In this document: positions 25,306 to 33,831 of the stretch, one piece after another
How positions within the stretch are numbered: the stretch's first letter is position 1
Layout of the letters: every line of letters starts with the position of its first letter
NCBI RefSeq assembly: GCF_903819435.1
Contig: NZ_CAIJDP010000049.1
Coordinates: 1 to 64,000, forward strand
DNA: 64,000 nucleotides
Origin: Flavobacterium salmonis
GTDB lineage: Bacteria; Bacteroidota; Bacteroidia; Flavobacteriales; Flavobacteriaceae
Reading direction: 5' to 3'
The notes under the pieces: model-generated
What the model saw: only the letters and a program-made list of their open reading frames with translations
Database searches by the model: none
What the model was told of the DNA's origin: nothing
Made by a program: the position numbers and the translations under genes

Positions 25306-25872
25306 TTAAGGTTGAATATTTTTAATAATTTTCGCTGGAATTCCGCCTACGATAGTATTATCAGGAACATCTTTAGAAACTATCGATCCGGCTGCTACAA
25401 TCGCATTTTCGCCAATGGTAACACCTTGGAAGATGGTTGCATTGGCACCAATCCAAGCATTTTTTTTGATGCAAATTGGTTTCGGAATTAAAGAATGCCT
25501 ATCTTCGATTGTCGTTGAATGTCCTTCTGTTAAAAGACTTACTTTTGGTGCTATTAGTACGTTATCTTCAATGGTAATTCCTCCTAAATCTAAAAAAACG
25601 CAATCAAAATTGATAAATACATTTTTACCAATTTTAGTATGTTTTCCGTAATTGATGTGCAATGGTGTAAATACGGTTACGCTTTCGTCAATTTCGGTAT
25701 CCGTAATTTGGCTTAAAAAATCTCTGATTTCTTCAGGGTTTGAGGAATTATTCATCAGAACCAATAACTTTTTAGTAGCAAAAGAGGCTTCTCTCAAGCG
25801 ATAAGCATCGGGGTCGTTTGGCAATATCGTTTCTCCATTCTTTAATCGTTCGAATATAGTTGTTGTTTTCAT
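25306..25872 (-). CDS. Sugar/maltose O-acetyltransferase-like hexapeptide protein
   Basis: A 188-residue left-handed beta-helix acyltransferase of the LacA/Maa group. It shows hexapeptide repeats (IGKNVFINFDC, IEDNVLIAPKVSLLTEGH with the catalytic His, AWIGANATIFQGVTIGENAIVAAGSIVSKDVPDNTIVGGIPAK). Acetyl-CoA-dependent O-acetylation of a small acceptor is expected. It is positioned in the run between the dioxygenase-like and lipoprotein genes. Confidence 0.8.
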   Translation of the reverse strand: MKTTTIFERLKNGETILPNDPDAYRLREASFATKKLLVLMNNSSNPEEIRDFLSQITDTEIDESVTVFTPLHINYGKHTKIGKNVFINFDCVFLDLGGITIEDNVLIAPKVSLLTEGHSTTIEDRHSLIPKPICIKKNAWIGANATIFQGVTIGENAIVAAGSIVSKDVPDNTIVGGIPAKIIKNIQP

Positions 25873-25929
25873 TGTTTCGATTTTTTAACTTAATGAGACT
25901 ACTACTTTAATACAATATTTGAAAATGAA

Positions 25930-26649
25930 TTATGCCACAGTAATTATTTTTGACAATGTAAAACCATCCGATATATTGCCTATTATAGCATCCGCCATAT
26001 TATTGTTTAAACTATTTGAAAATATACTGTCCTGTGTGTTTGTTCTATCTGGAGCACCATTATATCCGCTAGTAGCATAAACTTGAGAGTAAACAGATTC
26101 GGTAAATGCAATTTGAGTAACCAAAAGCGAAACACCATCAGCCGTTAGTACTTCTACATGAATGTGCGGTGCTCGTCCAGGATACCAACCTGGAAAAATA
26201 CTAATAAATGAAACTTGTCCGTTGGCATTAGTAGTCTGTCTTCCTCGAAGAAAATTTTGATTGGTATAGTTCGTGTTTTGCAAAAAATTACCTCCATATT
26301 GCGAATAGTTTCCGTCTTTGTCGCATTGCCAAACATCTACAAAAACATTTGCAAGTGGTGTGCAACCATTGCTTTGATCTTGAATTGTAATATTCATTAG
26401 CAAAGGAACACCAGTTCTATTGCCAATAATATTTGCCTGTGCAAGTTGGGCTGGTGTTTTTATAGGAAACGGACCAATCGTTTCTGTTGGTGAAACATCA
26501 CAATTATCTGTATTGTTTCCACTTCCGTTTGTTGGGCTTGTAGTTGAAACATCGTTATCATCTTTTGAGCAAGCTGATAGTGCAAATGGCAAAGCAACAA
26601 TAGCCCCTAGACCTATAATTCCGTTTGTTATAAATTTCTTTCTATCCAT
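25930..26649 (-). CDS. Intradiol ring-cleavage dioxygenase-like exported lipoprotein
   Basis: A 239-residue protein with a Tat- or lipoprotein-like signal (KKFITNGIIGLGAIVALPFALSAC). A dioxygenase domain contains ETIGPFPI, LANVFVDVWQCDKDGNYSQYG and FPGWYPGRAPHIHVEV. The two Tyr and two His iron ligands of intradiol enzymes can be placed in these motifs. It is first in the minus-strand run down to 21082, and has a TAACTTTG promoter element and an AraC-type operator in front. The substrate is unknown; exported members of this family are common but poorly studied. Confidence 0.8.
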   Translation of the reverse strand: MDRKKFITNGIIGLGAIVALPFALSACSKDDNDVSTTSPTNGSGNNTDNCDVSPTETIGPFPIKTPAQLAQANIIGNRTGVPLLMNITIQDQSNGCTPLANVFVDVWQCDKDGNYSQYGGNFLQNTNYTNQNFLRGRQTTNANGQVSFISIFPGWYPGRAPHIHVEVLTADGVSLLVTQIAFTESVYSQVYATSGYNGAPDRTNTQDSIFSNSLNNNMADAIIGNISDGFTLSKIITVA

Positions 26650-26672
26650 TTTTTAAAGCTGAATTATTATTA

Positions 26673-26680
26673 CAAAGTTA
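26673..26680 (-). promoter_or_regulatory. -7 element of the dioxygenase-like operon
   Basis: Minus-strand TAACTTTG, 24 bp upstream of the start codon. The 40-bp operator begins 21 bp upstream of it, the same spacing as at the AraC gene's own promoter. Confidence 0.6.
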
Positions 26681-26700
26681 AAGACAACACCTCGAAGTGA

Positions 26701-26740
26701 CTTTGCTGATAGGCTCAAAGAATCTTTCTAAAAAGCTCAA
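26701..26740 (-). promoter_or_regulatory. AraC operator candidate (dioxygenase promoter)
   Basis: A 40-bp sequence matching 27626-27665 at 30 of 40 positions, with blocks CTTTGCTG, AGGCTC, TCTTTCT and AAAGCTCAA conserved and the intervening bases free. It contains two direct half-sites (CTTTGCTGATAGGCTC and CTTTCTAAAAAGCTC) with GCTC cores 22 bp apart, about two helical turns, as AraC proteins prefer. Confidence 0.65.
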
Positions 26741-26742
26741 TT

Positions 26743-27570
26743 TTAAATTTCTGTCGGAGAAATTCCGTATTGTTTTTTAAATGCTGTTGAGAAATGGGAA
26801 GGATTTTTAAATCCAACTTCCATATAAACGTCTTGTACTTTTTTGCCTTCTTCTTTTAGTTTGATGTAAGCCATTTCCAAGCGTTTTTTGATTAGCCATT
26901 TTTGGGGTGTGAGACTGCTTATCTTTTTGAAATCTCTCTTGAAAGTTGCCAAACTGCGTCCTGTAAACGAAGCAATTTGCTCCATTGAAAGTTCTTCCAT
27001 ATAGTTCCCGTTTAGGAAATCCAAAAGGTCGATTTTCCAAGGTTCGGCAAAGTCAAAAAGTATGGGGTAAAGTTCTTCGTTGCTGTTTAGTAAAGCGTAA
27101 ATTCCTTCCAATAATTTTAAATGTATTACAGCTTCCGTTGGTTTTATATTGCTGTCAAAATAAGGCGTAAGCGATTGGAACAGACTTTCTATGGCAGGAC
27201 TTTTGTCCAATTTGAATACCGTATTATCTGAAACTTTTACAGCAGTTGGGATTTCAGATTTATTCATTTTACTATAAAAATCACGTAACATACTGCGTTT
27301 AAATGTCAACGAAATGCCTTTATACAAATCTTCGCCTTTGCTGTTTTTGTACATTTTCAAGCGATGATCTCTTCTAATAAAAGCACAATCTCCTGCTTGG
27401 AGTTTTATTTTTTTGTTTCTGTCTTCAATAACTTGTTCACCAGAATACAAATAAACCAAAACGTGTTCGGGCGTAGCGTGAATACATTTTTCACTATAAT
27501 CACTATAGCAAGACAAGAATATTCCTGAATAGCCTATCGTTTTCAATTTATCGTCCTGTTGTGCGTCCAT
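26743..27570 (-). CDS. AraC-family regulator of the dioxygenase run
   Basis: A 275-residue AraC/XylS regulator. An N-terminal effector domain (about 1-165, with EHVLVYLYSGEQVIEDRNKKIKLQAGDCAFIRRD) is followed by a double HTH (about 178-275; EQIASFTGRSLATFKRDFKK and VQDVYMEVGFKNPSHFSTAFKKQYGISPTE). The gene lies directly upstream of, and in line with, the dioxygenase-like gene. The matching operators in front of both genes make it the likely activator of that run and of itself. Confidence 0.85.
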   Translation of the reverse strand: MDAQQDDKLKTIGYSGIFLSCYSDYSEKCIHATPEHVLVYLYSGEQVIEDRNKKIKLQAGDCAFIRRDHRLKMYKNSKGEDLYKGISLTFKRSMLRDFYSKMNKSEIPTAVKVSDNTVFKLDKSPAIESLFQSLTPYFDSNIKPTEAVIHLKLLEGIYALLNSNEELYPILFDFAEPWKIDLLDFLNGNYMEELSMEQIASFTGRSLATFKRDFKKISSLTPQKWLIKKRLEMAYIKLKEEGKKVQDVYMEVGFKNPSHFSTAFKKQYGISPTEI

Positions 27571-27597
27571 AATTTTTTTGTTGTGTTGATACGCCTA

Positions 27598-27605
27598 CAA
27601 AAGTA
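27598..27605 (-). promoter_or_regulatory. -7 element of the AraC gene promoter
   Basis: Minus-strand TACTTTTG, 28 bp upstream of the start codon. The operator at 27626-27665 begins 21 bp upstream of it. Confidence 0.6.
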
Positions 27606-27625
27606 GAATATACATTCTCAAATTA

Positions 27626-27665
27626 CTTTGCTGTAAGGCTCGTTTTGTCTTTCTGTAAAGCTCAA
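27626..27665 (-). promoter_or_regulatory. AraC operator candidate (autoregulatory)
   Basis: Second copy of the 40-bp sequence seen at 26701-26740, with half-sites CTTTGCTGTAAGGCTC and CTTTCTGTAAAGCTC. Its distances to the start codon and the -7 element match the other copy within a few bases. Confidence 0.65.
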
Positions 27666-27676
27666 AAAAAATGTAG

Positions 27677-28582
27677 TTAATTCAAGAACTGCTCTCTATA
27701 TTCTTTTGGACTTATACCTACTTCTTTTTTGAATAATTTGGAAAAATATGGCGAATTTTCAAAACCCAATGCGTAACCTATTTCTGAAACAGATTGGTTA
27801 TTTGTTTTTAGTAAATTTTTAGCTTCGGATATTAAGGATAAATGAATAAGATCTATGGCGGTTTTACCTGTTTCCTGTTTCAAAAGGTCACTTAAATAAC
27901 GTGGCGAAACATTAAGTTTTGATGCAACGCATTTAACGGTAGGTAATCCTTGCCTTTGCAAAGCATCTTTTTTTAGATAACCAGCAAGTACTTCATTGAA
28001 TTTATTTATGGTATGTCCCGATAATATTGTTCTATTGATAAATTGTCTTTTATAAAATCGACTACCATATTTTAATAGCGATTGAATGTGAGATAGCATA
28101 ATTTCTCGGCTAAATTCATCTTGATTATTACCATACTCAATCAGTATTTTTTGGAATAGTTCGCCAATTATTATTTCTTCACTTGGCGAAAGGTGCAAGG
28201 CTTCATTTACTTCATATTCAAAAAAACCATGTTTTTTTATTTCTTGGTGCAACGAATGTCCATTAAGAAAATCCTCGTGGATAAACAATAAATAGCCTTC
28301 TACTTTCTGTTCAATATCACTAAATTCCATAATCTGTCTTGGATTCAGAAAAAACATCGTACCGTTTTCGTGGTCGTATTTAGTCTTACCATAACCATAT
28401 TTCATTAATCCAGATGTCATTTTTTTTAAAGCAATGATATAGAAATCGCAGGTATGTTCTGGAATATGATTGCCAAAATTAGCCACTCTTTCGGCATCAA
28501 ATAATATGCTGATTAGTGGGTTTTCGGGTGGCGGAAATCCATAAGCCGTGTGAAGTTCTTTTAATGTGCTGTAATGTTCCAT
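27677..28582 (-). CDS. AraC-family regulator (second)
   Basis: A 301-residue AraC-family protein. The N-terminal domain recognises an unknown ligand. The C-terminal double HTH (about 205-301) includes VKCVASKLNVSPRYLSDLLKQETGK and SVSEIGYALGFENSPYFSKLFKKEVGISPKEYR. It is flanked by an inverted repeat and an SDR gene upstream on the same strand, which may be its target. It is not closely similar to the neighbouring AraC protein. Confidence 0.85.
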   Translation of the reverse strand: MEHYSTLKELHTAYGFPPPENPLISILFDAERVANFGNHIPEHTCDFYIIALKKMTSGLMKYGYGKTKYDHENGTMFFLNPRQIMEFSDIEQKVEGYLLFIHEDFLNGHSLHQEIKKHGFFEYEVNEALHLSPSEEIIIGELFQKILIEYGNNQDEFSREIMLSHIQSLLKYGSRFYKRQFINRTILSGHTINKFNEVLAGYLKKDALQRQGLPTVKCVASKLNVSPRYLSDLLKQETGKTAIDLIHLSLISEAKNLLKTNNQSVSEIGYALGFENSPYFSKLFKKEVGISPKEYREQFLN

Positions 28583-28597
28583 TTCAAATTAATTAAG

Positions 28598-28633
28598 CAG
28601 AACCTATTTATCTAAAAAAATAAGTTCTGCTGT
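28598..28633. promoter_or_regulatory. Inverted repeat between SDR and AraC genes
   Basis: Arms AGCAGAAC and GTTCTGCT around 20 bp that also partly pair (ATTTAT/AAATAA). It could be a weak terminator of the SDR gene or an operator of the AraC gene. Only a short T-rich tail follows. Confidence 0.4.
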
Positions 28634-28650
28634 ATTATTGGTAAATATAA

Positions 28651-29469
28651 TTATTTTCCGTGTGCTTCAAACGATACTTCTTTCCACTCTTCCCAAGTAG
28701 CAAGGCGGTCTTTATAGGTTTGGGAAACGGTTGGCAATCCGTGTTTTCCAAGAAACAGTCGCAATGGTGGTTCAGTAGAATCAATCAATTTGCAAACGGC
28801 TTTTACCGTAGCTTCGGGAACTCCAAAAATATCATCCGTAAATCCTTCATAAACAGCTGTTTTCAACGGACCATATTCTTCCATTGATTCAGCATGAATT
28901 GCCGAAACACTTGTGAAATCAGTAGCATAAGCGTTTGGTTCAAGAATGGTCACTTTTATTCCAAAATCTTTTACTTCCATCGCCAATGTTTCGCTAAAAG
29001 CTTCCATTGCAAATTTCGAAGCACTGTACATTCCCATTAAAGGTAGCGGATTTACGCCCAATAAACTCGAAACCTGAATAATATGTCCTTTACCTTGCTG
29101 ACGCATTATAGGCAATGTTGCTTTTGTAACCCATACCAAACCGAAGAAATTGGTTTCCATCAAGTTGCGGGTATCCTCATCGCTTGTTTCTTCAACTGCC
29201 CCAAAAAGACCATAACCTGCACAGTTAATAACAACATCAAGAGTACCCAGATATTCTTGTGCTTTTTTAACCGTGGCAAAACAGTCTTCACGATTGGTTA
29301 CATCCAGCTGTAAAGGCAAGAAATTATCTGGATATTCTTTGGCAAGATTTTCCAGCGATTTAATGTTTCTTGCTGTGGCAACCACTTTATCTCCACGTTT
29401 TAAAAAAGCTTCTGTCCAGAGTTTTCCAAAACCACGAGAAGCGCCTGTAATAAAAATTGTCTTTTGCAT
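28651..29469 (-). CDS. Short-chain dehydrogenase/reductase
   Basis: A 272-residue SDR. It has TGASRGFGKLW for cofactor binding, NCAGYG in place of NNAG, the catalytic Ser in QVSSLLGV, and YSASKFAMEAFSETLA with the Tyr-Lys pair. The C-terminal part is of the longer type with LFLGKHGL. Its C-terminal half resembles the truncated SDR at 37879-38238. The upstream minus-strand TAATTTTG (29497-29504) is a possible -7 element. Confidence 0.85.
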   Translation of the reverse strand: MQKTIFITGASRGFGKLWTEAFLKRGDKVVATARNIKSLENLAKEYPDNFLPLQLDVTNREDCFATVKKAQEYLGTLDVVINCAGYGLFGAVEETSDEDTRNLMETNFFGLVWVTKATLPIMRQQGKGHIIQVSSLLGVNPLPLMGMYSASKFAMEAFSETLAMEVKDFGIKVTILEPNAYATDFTSVSAIHAESMEEYGPLKTAVYEGFTDDIFGVPEATVKAVCKLIDSTEPPLRLFLGKHGLPTVSQTYKDRLATWEEWKEVSFEAHGK

Positions 29470-30097
29470 TTTTTAATTTTAAATGATTTTATGATGCAAA
29501 ATTAGAGTAGAAGCTAATCCATATTCTTATACAAAAGTCGGAAGTTGTGTTACATTTTCACGAAAAGAGGCAGTTTATTGGTTTTTAATATAATTAAAAA
29601 CCCGTCTAATACTTGTAGTCTATTGAGAAAAGATGATTTAAAATAGTATTGAAACAATCTGTTTTCTCTGATTTTGTCCAAAATCAAGAAAACGGATTTA
29701 GCAAAAGGCTTTTAGTCTATAAAGATTATGATTGATTTTTATCCTCCTGTAGCCTTTAGCATTAAAACATTGTCCATACATTGGGCATCATTGACAATTT
29801 TGGACTTGACATACCGAATGTTGTTGCAAAAATCCAGTTGTCGTCTTTGATTCTTTGAGGTCTCTTTCTTTCTCACGAAAAACTGTCTCTATTTCGAGTA
29901 TAATTACACCTCTCATAATAAATTTAGACCAAGCCAATATTGTTTTATTTGGTACTTAATGAAGCAAAAAAGGTTACTCAAAAAAGAAAAACAGGGACAC
30001 TACATTTTTTTGAATTGATTTGGATGAAAAAATATTTACAAGTTCTCAAAAGCGTTATTAATAAATTTTGTAAATAATTTTTTATTTTCACAATTAA

Positions 30098-30112
30098 AGC
30101 AATAATGTTGCG
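30098..30112. promoter_or_regulatory. Orphan Zur-box-like site C1
   Basis: AGCAAT-AAT-GTTGCG followed by TTAATT. The right half is identical to box B1 (GTTGCGTTAAT). No gene of zinc function is adjacent. Confidence 0.5.
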
Positions 30113-30132
30113 TTAATTAATATAGTCATAAA

Positions 30133-30147
30133 AGCAAGAATGTTGCT
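30133..30147. promoter_or_regulatory. Orphan Zur-box-like site C2
   Basis: AGCAAG-AAT-GTTGCT, centre 35 bp from C1. The pairing repeats the A and B layout, with 2 bp less distance. Confidence 0.45.
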
Positions 30148-30401
30148 ACAATAAAAAAAGTTAAAAAAATACTGTGGTTAAACAGAATTATTAAGATTCA
30201 TTAGTCAGTCTGAAATATAACATACTCTGAATGACTAATGATATAGTAACTACTAACAAAATATTGGATATTAAATTCGTCAAAAAATATTGCCCAAGTT
30301 GGGTTACGCATTGGAAATATTTTCTTTTATCTTATTAATGTTTGTAACCTAATTAGGGGAATTCACTATAAAGGGCTGTAATCCTCGTAAAAAATATAGT
30401 T

Positions 30402-31247
30402 ATGAAGGACTCATTACAAAACATCATTTTAGAGATTAATAAGAAGGAGGATAAGATTTTATCGCAAAATAAGAGATTGATTGATGAAGCTTGCGAAATG
30501 ACCTTGTATCTCCAAGACTTGTTATTTACGGTCAAGAAATACGTTATTGAAGAAGGATTTAAAAATGATGAAGAAGAGATCTATTTTTTCCATACCATTA
30601 AGCCGAAAATTCTTGGAAAACTAATCTATTACAATAAGGTTTACCGTATAGAAACTGGTTGCCCCGTTAATAATGGCAAAATATATCACACCTATTTTAC
30701 AAGCCGTTTGCATGAATTGAAAAAAGAATACGCTGAGCATATTTGTAACTCAGATTTTTATAGATATTACCGCTCAGGAAGATCTGATAAAGATGAAGTT
30801 TACTTCCGACTTGGCAACATCAACTATCACGATGGACTTAATAGTTTCGTATTTGAAATAGATTCTCAGTTCTCTACTTTTTATGACTATAAAGTTGCTC
30901 GAATTATAGCAAACGAATTATTGTATAATTACTTGTTAACAAAAATTAATCCTGAAGAAAATCCCGATGTGATTTTACAAAACTCTGAATCAACAAAAGA
31001 TATTTTTTGGACAGACAGCAAAAATGCACTTATCGAATTGGTTTATGCTCTTTATGCTTCAGGAGCTATTTCTCACGGAAAAATTGGTATCCGAAAAATA
31101 AGCTTACTGTTTCAGATACTTTTCCGAGTTCCTCTTGGAGATCTGCATCATGCTTTTCACCGCATGAAAACCCGTACAGGTTCTAGGACAGCATTTTTAG
31201 ATCAGCTCAAATTATCACTCGAAGAGTATATGGACAAAGAGCTTTAA
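30402..31247 (+). CDS. rteC: RteC-like regulator of conjugative element excision
   Basis: A 281-residue RteC-domain protein. In CTnDOT, RteC activates the excision genes. The C-terminal part (FWTDSKNALIELVYALYASGAI…KISLLFQILFRVPLGDLHHAFHRMKTRTGSRTAFLDQL) is the conserved DNA-binding-like region of the family. It is the leftmost recognisable gene of the element here, followed by a strong terminator, so it is transcribed on its own. Confidence 0.85.
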   Translation: MKDSLQNIILEINKKEDKILSQNKRLIDEACEMTLYLQDLLFTVKKYVIEEGFKNDEEEIYFFHTIKPKILGKLIYYNKVYRIETGCPVNNGKIYHTYFTSRLHELKKEYAEHICNSDFYRYYRSGRSDKDEVYFRLGNINYHDGLNSFVFEIDSQFSTFYDYKVARIIANELLYNYLLTKINPEENPDVILQNSESTKDIFWTDSKNALIELVYALYASGAISHGKIGIRKISLLFQILFRVPLGDLHHAFHRMKTRTGSRTAFLDQLKLSLEEYMDKEL

Positions 31248-31267
31248 CTAAATAAAGTACCCTATTC

Positions 31268-31300
31268 AAAGCAGTACACAAAATGTACTGCTTTTTTTTT
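31268..31300 (+). terminator. Intrinsic terminator after rteC
   Basis: An 11-bp perfect stem AAAGCAGTACA / TGTACTGCTTT with a 5-base loop, followed by a run of T. Confidence 0.85.
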
Positions 31301-31304
31301 GCCC

Positions 31305-31460
31305 ATATCTGCCAATTGGCAAATGTTGGCAAAGCCCTGTTACAAAAAACACCCCAAACACCTTAAAACCTTATTAGACAAGGTTTTTTTCTATTTATAA
31401 AAATTTTCAAAAAACCGCCAAACCAATTGGCAAGGATTGGCAGACAACCACTGCCACCTT
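31305..31460. repeat. TTGGCA repeat cluster upstream of the HTH genes
   Basis: Five or six TTGGCA/TGCCAA units, including the palindrome TGCCAATTGGCA (31310-31321) and CCAATTGGCAAGGATTGGCA (31423-31442). A hairpin AAAACCTT-N7-AAGGTTTT (31365-31387) followed by T lies between the two groups. This looks like an operator array plus a transcription stop ahead of the HTH genes. Confidence 0.5.
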
Positions 31461-31496
31461 TCACAATTTTGCATAGTGAACTTTAAATGCTGTGTA

Positions 31497-31850
31497 ATGA
31501 AAATAATAACCATTGAAGAAGAAGCGTGGCAACAGCTCAACAGCCGTATCAACGCCATTGCCGACTATCTGAAAAGACAAGAAGATAAAAGCTATGATGG
31601 CCTTTGGCTCAATAACCACGAGGTATGCCAATACCTGCATATCAGCGAAAAAACCCTTTGGCGTATGCGTACCAAAGGAGAGATAGCTTATTCAAAAATA
31701 TATGGTCAATACTTCTATACTATTGGAGCTATTAAGGATATGCTCAACGCCAATGCCATACAGAGTAGTGATGAATTTGTGCAAGAACTTATGGCAAAAG
31801 GCAAAAGCTATATCGAAAAAGGCAGAAAGCTAAAGACAGATAAAAAATAG
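31497..31850 (+). CDS. Excisionase-like HTH protein
   Basis: A 117-residue protein with a MerR/excisionase-type helix-turn-helix (LNNHEVCQYLHISEKTLWRMRTKGEIAYSKIYGQYFYTIGAIKDML, about 39-84) and a Lys-rich tail. Such pairs sit at the start of the mobilisation region of Bacteroidetes conjugative elements. The start at 31497 was preferred because the upstream in-frame extension is Cys/His-rich spacer text. Confidence 0.75.
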   Translation: MKIITIEEEAWQQLNSRINAIADYLKRQEDKSYDGLWLNNHEVCQYLHISEKTLWRMRTKGEIAYSKIYGQYFYTIGAIKDMLNANAIQSSDEFVQELMAKGKSYIEKGRKLKTDKK

Positions 31851-31875
31851 GAAGAATCCTTTAAAGTATATCCCT

Positions 31876-32184
31876 ATGAATATAGATAGAATGGAATTTT
31901 TGGCGTGGATGGAACGACTAATGGGTCGCCTTGATATGCTGGGCGACACTATAGACGAATTACAAAAGAAACGTAATAGTATAGACGGTGAGGAATTGTT
32001 GGATAATCAGGATTTGCTCCAAATGCTAAAAATCAGTAACCGTTCTCTGCAACGGTACCGCTCAATCGGCAAATTGCGCTATTATACCATTAGCGGAAAA
32101 TTGTATTACAAGCTGTCTGATGTTCATCAGTTTATAAGGGAGAGTTTTAATCCTTCCGTAACTAAACTGAACGCCAATAAGTGA
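31876..32184 (+). CDS. Second excisionase-like HTH protein
   Basis: A 102-residue relative of the preceding gene, with the HTH core DNQDLLQMLKISNRSLQRYRSIGKLRYYTISGKLYYKLSDVHQFI (about 44-88). It starts 25 bp after it and is probably co-transcribed. A DNA-binding accessory role in element maintenance or transfer is expected. Confidence 0.75.
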   Translation: MNIDRMEFLAWMERLMGRLDMLGDTIDELQKKRNSIDGEELLDNQDLLQMLKISNRSLQRYRSIGKLRYYTISGKLYYKLSDVHQFIRESFNPSVTKLNANK

Positions 32185-32268
32185 CAAACACTGCCTTTGA
32201 CTGCCACTTTGGGTAATGCAATGAAAGCTTCTTTTACATTCGGCATCGAACTTTAAATTTTTCGGATT

Positions 32269-33738
32269 ATGAGTAAAGAAATAACAAATAAACAGGAAAT
32301 GCCCGAACAACTATCGGACATATTATTGGTGCTGGATAAAGAAAAAATGAAAATCCAAGCAGTAAAGAGTATTGACGAAAACGGGAAAATGGAAACCGTT
32401 GAACCAACGAAAAAGAACCAAAACCAATTTATGCGTGTGGACAAAAGTGGTGATTTCTTTTCCAACTTCTTCTCCAATTTTTTTAGCCAACTGAAGAACC
32501 CAACCAATTTGTCATTTTTTAAAGTATCGGCTGATGAAGCTGTAAATAAAGCAAAGGAAATGCAAAATCAGGTAGATAACCCAACTCTCAAAGGTGAAAA
32601 AGTGATGAAAGAACACGAAGTAAAAGTCGAATCAAAACAGAATAGTAAACAAGAAAATCAAAATAATATGGAAACAGCACAAACAACGCCGGAAACAAGC
32701 GAATACCGTTACAAGCCGGAACAGATTGATTGGGACACAATGAACAATCTCGGATTAAGTAAGGAATACCTTGAAAAAAGAAACCTTCTTGAACCTTTAT
32801 TGAAAGGCTACAAAACCAATGAGCTTATACCTGTGAGCGTCAATTTCGGCACAGCCATTCTTCGTACAGATGTACGCTTGTCTTTACAGGCAACGGAAGA
32901 CGGAAGAGTGGTCCCTGCATTGAACGGCATCCGTAAAGAACCTAACCTCAACTTTGAGTTTTTCGGACACAAGTTTACGAATGAGGACAAGAAAAACCTG
33001 CTCGAAACTGGAAATATGGGTCGAGTAGTTGATTTGAAAAACTCCAAAACAGGCGAACTAATGCCTTCCATTATCAGTGTGGACAGGCTTACTAATGAGC
33101 TAGTGGCATTACGAACGGATTTTATAAAAATCCCCGATGAAATTAAGAGCGTAAAACTCGATGATGCTCAAAAGCAAACTTTGCTGGAGGGTAAACCGCT
33201 AAAGTTAGAGGGTATGATTTCCACGAAAGGAACAGAATTTTCGGCAACAGTACAGTTCAATGCGGACAAGCGTTATGTTGAGTTTCTGTTTGATAGAAGT
33301 AATTCTAATCAGCAAACGCAAAACAACGGACAGAACAATCAACAAAGCAATCAGCAAAATCAACCACAGGAAGCTCCAAAAACATTCCGTGGTAAGGAAC
33401 TTACCGATGAGCAAAATAAGGATTTCAAAAACGGTCAAACCATTTACATTGACGGATTGACAGATAAAAAAGGACAACCTTATCAAGGCTATATCACTTT
33501 CAATAAAGAAAATGGGAAAACCAATTTTGAATTTCCCAATCAATACAAGGAAAGGATAAAACCTACTGAAGCCCATAAAACACAAACTGACGTTAATTCA
33601 GAAGGCAAAACCAATGAGGCAACCAAAAATATCAAAGAGCCATTAAAATCAGGACAAAAAAATCCTGATAGTAAAAAGCAACAAGAAGAACAGGAAAAAC
33701 CAGAAGCACCTGCAAAGTCCAAAGGCAGAAAAATGTAA
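32269..33738 (+). CDS. DUF4099/DUF3945 protein of conjugative elements
   Basis: A 489-residue protein. A central DUF4099-like region (YKPEQIDWDTMNNLGLSKEYLEK onward) is followed by two DUF3945-type repeats (LEGKPLKLEGMISTKGTEFSATVQ… and FKNGQTIYIDGLTDKKGQPYQGYITF…) separated by a Gln/Asn-rich linker, and a Lys/Glu-rich tail. The family is always linked to TopB on these elements; its role is unknown. The beta repeats recur in the protein at 55618-56970. Confidence 0.8.
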   Translation: MSKEITNKQEMPEQLSDILLVLDKEKMKIQAVKSIDENGKMETVEPTKKNQNQFMRVDKSGDFFSNFFSNFFSQLKNPTNLSFFKVSADEAVNKAKEMQNQVDNPTLKGEKVMKEHEVKVESKQNSKQENQNNMETAQTTPETSEYRYKPEQIDWDTMNNLGLSKEYLEKRNLLEPLLKGYKTNELIPVSVNFGTAILRTDVRLSLQATEDGRVVPALNGIRKEPNLNFEFFGHKFTNEDKKNLLETGNMGRVVDLKNSKTGELMPSIISVDRLTNELVALRTDFIKIPDEIKSVKLDDAQKQTLLEGKPLKLEGMISTKGTEFSATVQFNADKRYVEFLFDRSNSNQQTQNNGQNNQQSNQQNQPQEAPKTFRGKELTDEQNKDFKNGQTIYIDGLTDKKGQPYQGYITFNKENGKTNFEFPNQYKERIKPTEAHKTQTDVNSEGKTNEATKNIKEPLKSGQKNPDSKKQQEEQEKPEAPAKSKGRKM

Positions 33739-33831
33739 TAAAGTATGAAATCGCCATGACAAAAGTTGTCGCAAACACCAATGAAGATCTGGCGATACCA
33801 TATTCCATAAAAAAACAAATATTATCTACAT

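Larger units (their letters stand above)
29470..30401. other. Long spacer at the left side of the conjugative element
   Basis: No convincing gene. A minus-strand stretch near 29800-29940 reads as a short broken peptide (MRGVIILEIETVFREKERDL…) that I cannot identify. The right part holds two Zur-box-like sites (30098-30112 and 30133-30147). The chromosomal end of the conjugative element may lie in this spacer, but no attachment-site repeat was recognised. Confidence 0.45.
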
